NCBI GenBank assembly: GCA_022653215.1
Contig: JALCSJ010000070.1
Location: 1-10,271, forward strand
DNA from: Acidaminococcaceae bacterium
GTDB lineage: Bacteria; Bacillota; Negativicutes; Acidaminococcales; Acidaminococcaceae
Reading direction: 5' to 3'
DNA: 10,271 nucleotides
The notes under the pieces were generated by a model, which saw nothing but the letters and a program-made list of their open reading frames with translations, searched no databases and was not told the origin of the DNA. Shown here in pieces: positions 1-6,377 of the stretch (the stretch's first letter is position 1; the number at the start of each line of letters is the position of its first letter). Position numbers and translations under genes: made by a program.

Positions 1-1534
1 ATTTTTCTCTTAATCCTAAGGGTGCCATAACCAGTTTGTTCCACACAGGTGGCTGGGAATAACCGCTGAGCAAATTAAAGAAAGCTGATGCATCTCTGCC
101 AAATTCATCATTGGCAGTCATGAGACTTATATCAGTATACAGTTTAGCTGTCTTGTCATTATAATTACCTGTGCCCAAATGAACGTAGCGCTTAATGCCG
201 CCGCTTTCTTTTCTGACTACCAGTATAATCTTAGAGTGGGTTTTAAGCCCCACTAAGCCGTAAATAACATGGCAGCCGGCTTTTTCCAACCGTCTGGCCC
301 AAACAATATTGTTTTCTTCATCAAACCTGGCTTTTAATTCCAGCAAGGCAGTAACCTGTTTGCCATTTTCGGCAGCTCTGGCCAGGGCTCCTACTATAGG
401 GGAATTCCCGCTGACTCTGTATAGAGTTGCTTTGATAGCCAGCACCTTGCTGTCTTCTGCCGCATCACTAACCAGTTTGACAATGGGGTCAAAACTTTCG
501 TAGGGGTGGTGGAGAAGAATATCGTGTTCTTTAATTTGCCCAAAAAGATTGTCCAAAGTCGGCAGTTCTGCCGGGCGAGCCGGGACAAAAGGCTTGTACT
601 GGAACTTTTCCATGCCGGGATAATCAAAAAATTTAAATAAAAAGGTTAGATCCAAAGGCCCTTTAATTTCGTAAACTTCGGTAGGAGACAGATTCAAATT
701 AGTAATCAGAAAATCTTTAAGGAATTTATTGTCTGTAGGGCAAATTTCCAGTCTTACCGCAGCGCCTCTTTTTCTCTTCCGGAGAGACTTTTCTATTTCT
801 TTCAGCAAATCTTCTGTTTCATCTTCGTCCACGTCTAAATCAGAATCTCTGGTAATTCTAAAAGGTACTATGTCTAAAATCTCACAACCGGTAAAAAGAT
901 CCTTGCAATGTTCATAAATCAGGTCTTCCAAAAAAACAAAGGTATGTCCCATGGCATCTGCCTCTACGGCAATAGCTCTAGGCAATACGGAGGGAACTTG
1001 AACGAAGGCCATACAATGTTCCTTGTCTTTGTTTTTTAGTTCTACAGCCAAGTTTAATGATTTGTTTGCCAGGAAAGGAAAGGGTCTGGAAGCATCTACA
1101 GCCATAGGTGTAAGCACCGGATAGACAAAATCACGATAGTAGTTTTCCAACCACTCCTCACTCTTTTTATCCACATCTTTAACCCGTTTAAAGGCAATTC
1201 CATGGTTTTCCAGCTCTTTCAACAAATTAAAGAAATACCGATATTTAAGCTTCATCTGGTTATGTGCCGCTTTGGAAATCTCCCGCAATTGATCTTCTAC
1301 GGATAACCCTGCTGCATCTGTCTTATTAATGCCTCCTTCAAACTGACTCCACAGCCCGGCAACCCGAACCATGAAGAATTCATCCAGATTTGAGGCACTA
1401 ATAGCCACAAAGCGCATTCTTTCAAGGAGGGGCATATTTCTTATGCCAGCCTCCTGAAGCACTCGCAAATTAAATTTTAACCAGCTTAGTTCTCTATTAA
1501 AAAAATATTCGGGATTGGTTAAATCTATTTTCAT
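1..1534 (-). CDS. ppk1: Polyphosphate kinase PPK1, 3' end cut by window edge
   Basis: PPK1 reversibly polymerises the gamma-phosphate of ATP into inorganic polyphosphate through a phosphohistidine intermediate. My translation of the minus strand from ATG 1532-1534 stays open for 511 codons to the window edge. The N-terminal domain shows FFNRELSWLKFN near residues 11-21 and SNLDEFFMVRVAG, both typical of PPK1. The catalytic half shows HHPYESFDPIV, then TLYRVSGNSPIV, LELKARFDEENNI and GLKTHSK. The histidine of KTHSK is residue 433 (codon 236-238) and matches the autophosphorylated histidine of E. coli PPK (His435). The family is about 690-740 residues long, so roughly the last 200, including the second phospholipase-D-like subdomain, lie beyond the edge. 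The start is 10 bases after the stop of the upstream Ppx-like gene and its own ribosome site is weak, which suggests translational coupling. No frameshift was seen; the truncation comes from the window. Confidence 0.97.
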   Translation of the reverse strand, partial: MKIDLTNPEYFFNRELSWLKFNLRVLQEAGIRNMPLLERMRFVAISASNLDEFFMVRVAGLWSQFEGGINKTDAAGLSVEDQLREISKAAHNQMKLKYRYFFNLLKELENHGIAFKRVKDVDKKSEEWLENYYRDFVYPVLTPMAVDASRPFPFLANKSLNLAVELKNKDKEHCMAFVQVPSVLPRAIAVEADAMGHTFVFLEDLIYEHCKDLFTGCEILDIVPFRITRDSDLDVDEDETEDLLKEIEKSLRKRKRGAAVRLEICPTDNKFLKDFLITNLNLSPTEVYEIKGPLDLTFLFKFFDYPGMEKFQYKPFVPARPAELPTLDNLFGQIKEHDILLHHPYESFDPIVKLVSDAAEDSKVLAIKATLYRVSGNSPIVGALARAAENGKQVTALLELKARFDEENNIVWARRLEKAGCHVIYGLVGLKTHSKIILVVRKESGGIKRYVHLGTGNYNDKTAKLYTDISLMTANDEFGRDASAFFNLLSGYSQPPVWNKLVMAPLGLREK

Positions 1535-1544
1535 GTTTTCTTCA

Positions 1545-3092
1545 CTACCCTCTTTCAATAACCGGCATTAAACCGAAAACCGCTTCAAATAAATTCGCCT
1601 TATTATTAAAGGTCCATTCTTCCAGGGCCAGGTCTTCCTTGCTTTTCACCTTAACAAGAAGTTCGTTGCCCTTTACTTCCACTTGACAATCCCTGATTTT
1701 TTGTCTGTAACTACGATCCAAAGCATCTGCTAACCGCAGGATAGCAGCCAATTTGGCAACCAGAGGAAGAATTTCCTTTTCCACAAAGGGACGATCTACC
1801 ATTCTATGCTCACTAAGCAAACTGCCCTGATAATAAGTAACCAGGGAAATAATTCTTTTGTCCTGATTGCTGAAACCCATAATATCCGTGGAATTAACCA
1901 GGCGATAGCTATAGGCCGTGTGGGAACGCAGGCAAACATACTTTCCAATATCATGGAGATTGCTGGCCGCCCTCAGAAGCAATCTTGCTTGTTCGTCCAA
2001 ACCCTGAGATTTTTTCAGACTGTCAAAAATTACCATGGCAAATTTTTCTGTAGCTTTGGCATGGTCAGGGTCATAATGATAACGTTCCCCAATACTGCGT
2101 ACTAGGGAAAGCCGCATTTCCGTCAGTTTATTAATAAATTTTTTATCCTTAACTCCTGCTACATATAGGACTTTCATCCCATCAATAAACCTATCCGGAG
2201 GAACAATAATATTTTCTGCAGGTGTAATATTCAAGAGCTGCTGGTAAAGAATAATAGAAGGCAAAACCATTTCTGCCGATTCTTCGTCAATATTAAAAAC
2301 CTTAATCAACTGAGGAATATTCAGTTTCCGTACTCTGTCATAAAAGGCGGAAAACTTAGCTGCTTCCAATTTAGCCACTTTATTGGGGCAATAGGTTTTA
2401 TCAATCATTTTTAAAATCAATTTGGTTTCAGAGCCGGTAAGTACCAGATAATCCACAGGCTCTTTGCCCATTTCCTGTTTCACCGGGCCAATATTGCTGG
2501 CAATATATTCATCCAAAGCCTGACTAAAATGCACACTGGAACGCTGATTCCTATCAAAGGCTTCTTTAATACGAACAACCCCGATATGAAGGTTCTGCTG
2601 ATATTTAATAGCTCCGTCTTTGAAATAAACAATGCCCAATCCACCGGACGAAATATCCAAATACAAAATTCCTTTGCCGGCTGCTTGTTTTTCATATAGA
2701 CCTAAGGTCCTGATTACCGAGGTAAACTTGGTATAAATCTCTCTGGGCATATCTACTACTTCGATTTTCAGCCCTGTTTTTACTTGAATCTGATTAATAA
2801 AGAAAGTCTGATTGGAAGCTTCCCGTACGGCAGTAGTAGCCTGAAGGACGTATTTGTTAACTCCATATTCCGTCATTAGTCTTTTGTAACCGTTTAAGAT
2901 ATCACAAATTGTCTGAATAGTACTAAAGGAGATTTTACCGCTTTTGAAAGTCTCTTCTCCCAGGCGGACTCTCTTTACTGCCTCTTCCAGAACATTCATT
3001 TTATTAAGGTTTGTATATTCTATTATCTTGAGGCTAATGAGTTCTGAGCCCAAATGAATAGCTGCAAAAGTCGCCACATTTTTCTTCGTCAT
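1545..3092 (-). CDS. Degenerate Ppx/GppA-like protein with C-terminal HD-type domain, probable pseudoenzyme
   Basis: This 515-residue protein has the Ppx/GppA layout: two actin-like ATPase lobes (about residues 1-310) followed by an HD-type helical domain (about 325-500). Its phosphate-binding motifs are damaged. The first loop, normally DIGSNS, reads HLGSEL (13-18), losing the Asp and Asn. The second, normally DLGGGST, reads DISSGGL (146-152). The third, normally GVGGTA, reads LTGSET (218-223). The glutamate matching the catalytic Glu appears to be kept (E118). The C-terminal part keeps HD-type residues: H344, H380-D381 in NLHDIGK, H391 and D456 in LADALD. I infer that polyphosphate hydrolysis is lost or much reduced, and that the protein may bind polyphosphate or a nucleotide as a sensor or as a partner of PPK1. 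The start is well supported by AGGAGG (3100-3105) with a 7-base spacer. The stop lies 10 bases before ppk1, so the two are almost certainly co-transcribed. A different, weak catalytic activity in the HD part cannot be excluded. Confidence 0.9.
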   Translation of the reverse strand: MTKKNVATFAAIHLGSELISLKIIEYTNLNKMNVLEEAVKRVRLGEETFKSGKISFSTIQTICDILNGYKRLMTEYGVNKYVLQATTAVREASNQTFFINQIQVKTGLKIEVVDMPREIYTKFTSVIRTLGLYEKQAAGKGILYLDISSGGLGIVYFKDGAIKYQQNLHIGVVRIKEAFDRNQRSSVHFSQALDEYIASNIGPVKQEMGKEPVDYLVLTGSETKLILKMIDKTYCPNKVAKLEAAKFSAFYDRVRKLNIPQLIKVFNIDEESAEMVLPSIILYQQLLNITPAENIIVPPDRFIDGMKVLYVAGVKDKKFINKLTEMRLSLVRSIGERYHYDPDHAKATEKFAMVIFDSLKKSQGLDEQARLLLRAASNLHDIGKYVCLRSHTAYSYRLVNSTDIMGFSNQDKRIISLVTYYQGSLLSEHRMVDRPFVEKEILPLVAKLAAILRLADALDRSYRQKIRDCQVEVKGNELLVKVKSKEDLALEEWTFNNKANLFEAVFGLMPVIERG

Positions 3093-3134
3093 AGTTCCGC
3101 CTCCTAATAATACTATTTTAACAAATTTTCATAA

Positions 3135-3171
3135 AAAAATACGTTAATTATTTATATTTTAACGCATTTTT
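3135..3171. repeat. 13-base imperfect inverted repeat, candidate operator
   Basis: The arms AAAAATACGTTAA (3135-3147) and TTAACGCATTTTT (3159-3171) are complementary at 12 of 13 positions and are separated by 11 bases. The repeat lies between the divergent start sites and upstream of the ppx -35 box, a usual place for a dimeric regulator. AT-richness raises the chance of accidental symmetry, but the central CGTTAA/TTAACG part is not simple A/T. Confidence 0.4.
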
Positions 3172-3175
3172 AACA
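3159..3175 (+). promoter_or_regulatory. Pho-box-like direct repeat TTAAC(G/A), 11-base period
   Basis: TTAACG (3159-3164) and TTAACA (3170-3175) are separated by five bases, which gives an 11-base period. In Bacillus, PhoP binds TTAACA-like repeats with this kind of spacing, and phosphate control would suit polyphosphate genes. Only two units are good; the neighbouring registers read TTATTT (3148) and TGCTAA (3181). The site overlaps the right arm of the inverted repeat, so the two readings compete. Confidence 0.3.
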
Positions 3176-3201
3176 ATAATTGCTAATTATTAGAGAATTT
3201 T

Positions 3202-3230
3202 TTGCCAAAATAGGATAAACTGGATATAAT
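3202..3230 (+). promoter_or_regulatory. Sigma-70-type promoter of ppx
   Basis: The -35 box TTGCCA (3202-3207) and a perfect -10 box TATAAT (3225-3230) are 17 bases apart. Transcription would start near 3237, leaving a leader of about 47 bases before the ppx ATG at 3284. Confidence 0.8.
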
Positions 3231-3283
3231 AATGTGAGTTCATATGAGATTTATGAAATTGAAAATTACGGAGCGAGATTACT

Positions 3284-4807
3284 ATGCAAAGAATTGCTGT
3301 TATAGATATTGGTTCCAACTCGGCACGTTTAGTTGTTATGGAATTGTACGAAACAGGTGCATACAACTTAGTGTACAACCAAAAAGAACCTCTGCGTCTG
3401 GCTTCCAAAGTCAATAAAAAAGGTGAAATCACCGAGGAAGGCTGCAATGATACCATTGAGTGCCTGCGGAATTTTGCTTCTTTGTGCAAGCTTTATGCAG
3501 CTACCGCTATTATTGCCGTAGCCACGGCGGCTATTCGTAATGCCCCTAACGGGAAAGCTTTAGCCAACAGAATCCGGCTGGAAACAGGTATGAAGGTAGA
3601 TGTTATTTCCGGTAAAACCGAGGCCTACATGAGCTATTTGGGTGTTGTTAATACCCTGGCTGTTAAAGATGCCTTAATATTTGACTTAGGCGGCGGCAGC
3701 ACGGAACTGATTTTAGTTAAAAATCGTAAAATGGTAAAATCTATCAGTTTGCCTATTGGCTGCGTTAATCTTACCTATCTTGCTAAAATCGGCGACAAGA
3801 TTACGCCTACTGTAGTTGGCCGGCTCCATAAGATTATTACTTCATATGTCAGCAAAGTTCCCTGGCTGGAAGAGGTCAAAGGCCTGCCTATTATCGGTGT
3901 AGGCGGTACTGCTCGTAGTATAGGAAAAATCGACCAGAAACGTATTAAATACTACACTCCTAAAATTCATAATTACCAGATGAACATAACTAGTCTACGG
4001 TTGATTTTTAAGATGCTGCGCGGTACTACTATGGAAGAAAGAAAAAACATTTCCGGACTATCGGTAGACCGTGCCGATATTATCGTAGCCGGTGCCGGCA
4101 TAATCAAAATTCTGGCTGAACAAGTAAAGACCAAGAAGTTCATAGTATCCGGCTGTGGTCTTAGAGAAGGACTCTTTACCGAATACTATACCCGTAAGAC
4201 CCATCGTCCCCTTATTTCCAAAGATATTCTTACTACCAGCACAGAACTGACTATGACGCTATATGCTTCTGACATTCAGCACAGCCACCTGGTTGCCAAA
4301 TATGCCTTGGAGCTTTTTGATTCCTGGGGTCCTATGCTGAAGCTGGATAAATCCTGGCGGCCTTTGGTAAAAACAGCAGCTCTGCTTCATGATATTGGTA
4401 TTACCATTAACTATTACAGCCATGCCAGACACAGCGGCTATATGATTGAGAATGCAAAAATTTTCGGTCTTACCCACTGGGAAGTTATTTGCACGGCTAT
4501 TATGGCAGCTTGGCACAACGGAATTTCCCGCAGTTATATGCGGTCCAAAGCCTATAAGAACCTGCTGCCGGAAAAATTATACACTGATTTAGGCAAAGGT
4601 GCTTTGTTATTGTCCATTGCCGAGAGTCTGGATTATTCTCAGACAGGGCCTTTAACTGCTATGCATGCCAGTCTCAGCAAGAAGGGTGCCGTACTTAATT
4701 TGACCTCTCCTATTCTCCCTTCCATTGAACTTCATCAATTGAAGATTGTGAGTAAGTGGTTCAAAAAGAGTTTCAAGAAAAATTTACTTATAAAAATTCA
4801 TCAATAA
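3284..4807 (+). CDS. ppx: Exopolyphosphatase (Ppx/GppA family) with HD-type C-terminal domain
   Basis: Predicted to remove terminal phosphates from polyphosphate in the cytoplasm; family members may also act on guanosine pentaphosphate. The 507 residues match the long two-part form, with actin-like lobes at about 1-305 and an HD-type helical domain at about 320-500. All phosphate-binding motifs are intact: IDIGSNSARL (7-16), DLGGGST (134-140) and GVGGTA (205-210). The catalytic-type Glu is E113 in GKTEAY. The C-terminal part has HSHLVAKYA, LLHDIG (368-372), HARHS and SIAESLD. The start ATG follows ACGGAG (3268-3273) at a 10-base spacing, a moderate ribosome site, behind a strong promoter. It is divergent from the Ppx-like/ppk1 pair and is followed by orf113 after 49 bases without a clear terminator. 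Ppx and GppA cannot be told apart reliably from sequence alone; the adjacent ppk1 favours exopolyphosphatase. Confidence 0.92.
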   Translation: MQRIAVIDIGSNSARLVVMELYETGAYNLVYNQKEPLRLASKVNKKGEITEEGCNDTIECLRNFASLCKLYAATAIIAVATAAIRNAPNGKALANRIRLETGMKVDVISGKTEAYMSYLGVVNTLAVKDALIFDLGGGSTELILVKNRKMVKSISLPIGCVNLTYLAKIGDKITPTVVGRLHKIITSYVSKVPWLEEVKGLPIIGVGGTARSIGKIDQKRIKYYTPKIHNYQMNITSLRLIFKMLRGTTMEERKNISGLSVDRADIIVAGAGIIKILAEQVKTKKFIVSGCGLREGLFTEYYTRKTHRPLISKDILTTSTELTMTLYASDIQHSHLVAKYALELFDSWGPMLKLDKSWRPLVKTAALLHDIGITINYYSHARHSGYMIENAKIFGLTHWEVICTAIMAAWHNGISRSYMRSKAYKNLLPEKLYTDLGKGALLLSIAESLDYSQTGPLTAMHASLSKKGAVLNLTSPILPSIELHQLKIVSKWFKKSFKKNLLIKIHQ

Positions 4808-4856
4808 ATTCATATAGCCTTGGTTTTTCTAGAGGCTGATATAAAGGAGTTTAATT

Positions 4857-5198
4857 ATGACAGATAAAGCTAAAGAGGAAAAAGCGCCAAAAGCTGCCGA
4901 AGATGCAGTTTTGGGTGAGAAAGATTTTTTTGAACAAGAAACTATTATTCGCAAACAGATTTTAAGCAATACCAAATTAGAAGGCAGCCAAAAAAAAGCC
5001 GCTCTGACCATACTGACCGGGATTAGCAAATCCGTAAAAGTCCATGGTGTAAAACAGCATGGCATTACAAAAAAGATGCTGAAAACTGCTATGGACGTTT
5101 TTGGCAAAATGAGTGATGACAAACGCCATAGTGAAAAAGAATTGCAGTTTTTAAGAACCATAACAGTTTTGATCATGGAAAGCTTAAGTGCTATGTAA
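4857..5198 (+). CDS. Small lysine-rich protein of unknown function
   Basis: I do not recognise this 113-residue protein. It is a real gene by context: AAAGGAG (4843-4849) sits 7 bases before the ATG, the frame fills the gap between ppx and dinB on their strand, and the next gene starts 26 bases after its stop. There is no signal peptide, membrane segment or cysteine. The first 30 or so residues are charged and alanine-rich and may be disordered. The rest looks helical, with a basic stretch at about 58-76 (KSVKVHGVKQHGITKKMLK). Lysine is about one residue in six. A role in binding a polyanion such as polyphosphate or nucleic acid is possible but rests only on composition and neighbours. The antisense 115-codon frame at 4829-5176 is taken to be a shadow. 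Confidence 0.8.
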   Translation: MTDKAKEEKAPKAAEDAVLGEKDFFEQETIIRKQILSNTKLEGSQKKAALTILTGISKSVKVHGVKQHGITKKMLKTAMDVFGKMSDDKRHSEKELQFLRTITVLIMESLSAM

Positions 5199-5224
5199 CT
5201 ACAAGGCTAGCTCAAGGAGGAAAA

Positions 5225-6355
5225 ATGCGCTGGATAATGCATGTGGATATGGATGCTTTCTTTGCATCCGTAGAACAAATGGATCATCCCGAATATCAGG
5301 GTAAACCCTTGATTGTCTGCGGTCTTTCTTCCCGAGGCGTAGTGTCTACCTGTTCCTATGAAGCACGTAAATACGGAGTTCATTCAGCCATGTCTACAGT
5401 GAAAGCTCAACAGCTCTGTCCCCAGGGAATTTTTATTCCCGGCCGGCATCAGCGGTATGAAGAGGTTTCATCTGAGATTATGGCTATTTTTCATGAGTTT
5501 TCTCCCTGTGTAGAACCGCTCTCCATTGATGAGGCTTTTTTGGATTTATCAGGTATGGAAAAACTAGTAGGCAATGTGGAGTCTCTGGGTGCCAAGGTGA
5601 AAGCCCGCATAAAGAAGGATGTAGGTTTAACTGCCTCTGTAGGTTTGGCACCTAATAAATTTCTGGCTAAATTAGCCAGTGACCTGGACAAACCGGACGG
5701 TTGTGTAATTATTCACCAAAAAGAAGCCGCCGCTTTTATTGCTCCCCTGCCTGTAGGAAAAATTTTTGGTGTAGGAGCTCGTACACAAGAAGGACTGAAA
5801 CGCCTTGGTATTACAACAATCGGGCAATTAGCTACCGCAGACAGCGCCTATCTGCAGCCAGTTCTTGGCAACAACACGGAAGAATTACGGCAGCTGGCGC
5901 TAGGTTTAGATACCCGTCCTGTTATTAACGATTGGGAACAAAAGTCCATCGGTAAAGAAAATACTTTCATGGTGGATCTCCATACAGAAGAAGAACGTCA
6001 CAAAGCTTTGTGGGACTTGTGCCAGCAAGTAGGCTGGCGGGTACGGCTCGGAAAAAAAGTCGGCCACACAGTCACCTTGAAGGTTAAATACAACGATTTT
6101 AAGTCCATTACTCGGAGTATAACCACCGAAGTCCCGATAAGTCTGGACGAAGACATTTTTGCTTTTATCCGGCAACTGGCCGGTGCCGTAAAATGGTCCC
6201 GTCCGGTGCGGCTTTTAGGTGTTTCCCTGAGCAAAATTGCCCCCGAGGGCGAAATTCTCCTAGACCTGGACGACAACACCAAAAAGAAAAAGCGCATCGA
6301 CGCTATCGATGCGCTTAAGAAAAAGTTTGGAGAAAATATCATACACAGAGGATGA
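5225..6355 (+). CDS. dinB: DNA polymerase IV (Y-family translesion polymerase)
   Basis: Error-prone polymerase that copies past damaged bases and extends mismatched ends; it has no proofreading domain. The 376 residues begin HVDMDAFFASVEQ, giving metal ligand D8 and steric gate F13, and continue to SIDEAFLD with catalytic D102-E103. The conserved SVGLAPNKFLAKLASDLDKPDG (from 138) and a helix-hairpin-helix thumb region (GVGARTQEGLKRLGITTIGQL, from 182) follow. The little-finger domain occupies about 240-340. The usual C-terminal clamp-binding motif (QLxLF-like) is replaced by EILLDL at 343-348, before a basic tail. Length is normal for Gram-positive-type DinB. The start is fixed by AAGGAGG (5214-5220) four bases before the ATG. 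It is probably co-transcribed with ppx and orf113. I see no LexA-type box directly upstream and no good downstream terminator on this strand. Confidence 0.97.
   Translation: MRWIMHVDMDAFFASVEQMDHPEYQGKPLIVCGLSSRGVVSTCSYEARKYGVHSAMSTVKAQQLCPQGIFIPGRHQRYEEVSSEIMAIFHEFSPCVEPLSIDEAFLDLSGMEKLVGNVESLGAKVKARIKKDVGLTASVGLAPNKFLAKLASDLDKPDGCVIIHQKEAAAFIAPLPVGKIFGVGARTQEGLKRLGITTIGQLATADSAYLQPVLGNNTEELRQLALGLDTRPVINDWEQKSIGKENTFMVDLHTEEERHKALWDLCQQVGWRVRLGKKVGHTVTLKVKYNDFKSITRSITTEVPISLDEDIFAFIRQLAGAVKWSRPVRLLGVSLSKIAPEGEILLDLDDNTKKKKRIDAIDALKKKFGENIIHRG
6281..6316 (-). terminator. Intrinsic terminator on the minus strand, inside the dinB coding sequence
   Basis: A perfect inverted repeat has arms AAGCGCATCGA (6290-6300) and TCGATGCGCTT (6306-6316) around a five-base loop. 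Read on the minus strand, the 11-bp hairpin is followed by a T-rich run (TTTCTTTTT, 6289-6281). On the dinB strand it is followed by A-rich sequence and would not terminate. It would stop transcripts of the convergent decarboxylase gene about 60 bases after its stop codon. Confidence 0.7.
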
Positions 6356-6375
6356 AAAAGAGCAAATATTCGCTC
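6355..6375 (-). terminator. Short hairpin plus T-run just after the decarboxylase gene
   Basis: Read on the minus strand, GAGCGA pairs with TTGCTC (one G-U pair) around a four-base loop at 6375-6360, followed directly by TTTTT (6359-6355). It begins two bases after the decarboxylase stop codon and overlaps the dinB stop. The stem is short, so it may be leaky; the stronger hairpin at 6281-6316 would act as backup. Confidence 0.5.
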
Positions 6376-6377
6376 GT

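Larger units (their letters stand above)
3093..3283. other. Divergent regulatory spacer between the Ppx-like gene and ppx
   Basis: This very AT-rich 191-base spacer has no gene of its own. It must carry the promoters for the minus-strand Ppx-like/ppk1 unit and the plus-strand ppx unit. The plus-strand promoter is clear and listed separately. On the minus strand several AT-rich hexamers could serve as -10 elements, but I found no pair with an acceptable -35 and spacing, so I do not place a promoter there. The ribosome site of the minus-strand gene is AGGAGG at 3100-3105. Confidence 0.75.

Noticed and set aside
1..1534. Truncated ppk1 as a pseudogene
   Set aside because: The frame is intact up to the edge with all expected motifs in order; the missing end is due to the window. 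The same holds for serS on the right.
3190..3489. 99-codon minus-strand frame across the ppx promoter
   Set aside because: Overlaps the ppx start and its promoter, has no ribosome site, and is a shadow of ppx.
4813..4840. AGCCT/AGGCT stem as a terminator between ppx and orf113
   Set aside because: Five base pairs with a long loop and no following T-run; too weak to separate the genes.
4829..5176. 115-codon hydrophobic frame on the minus strand
   Set aside because: Lies antisense to orf113, which has the strong ribosome site and fits its operon; the hydrophobicity is expected opposite lysine-rich helical codons.
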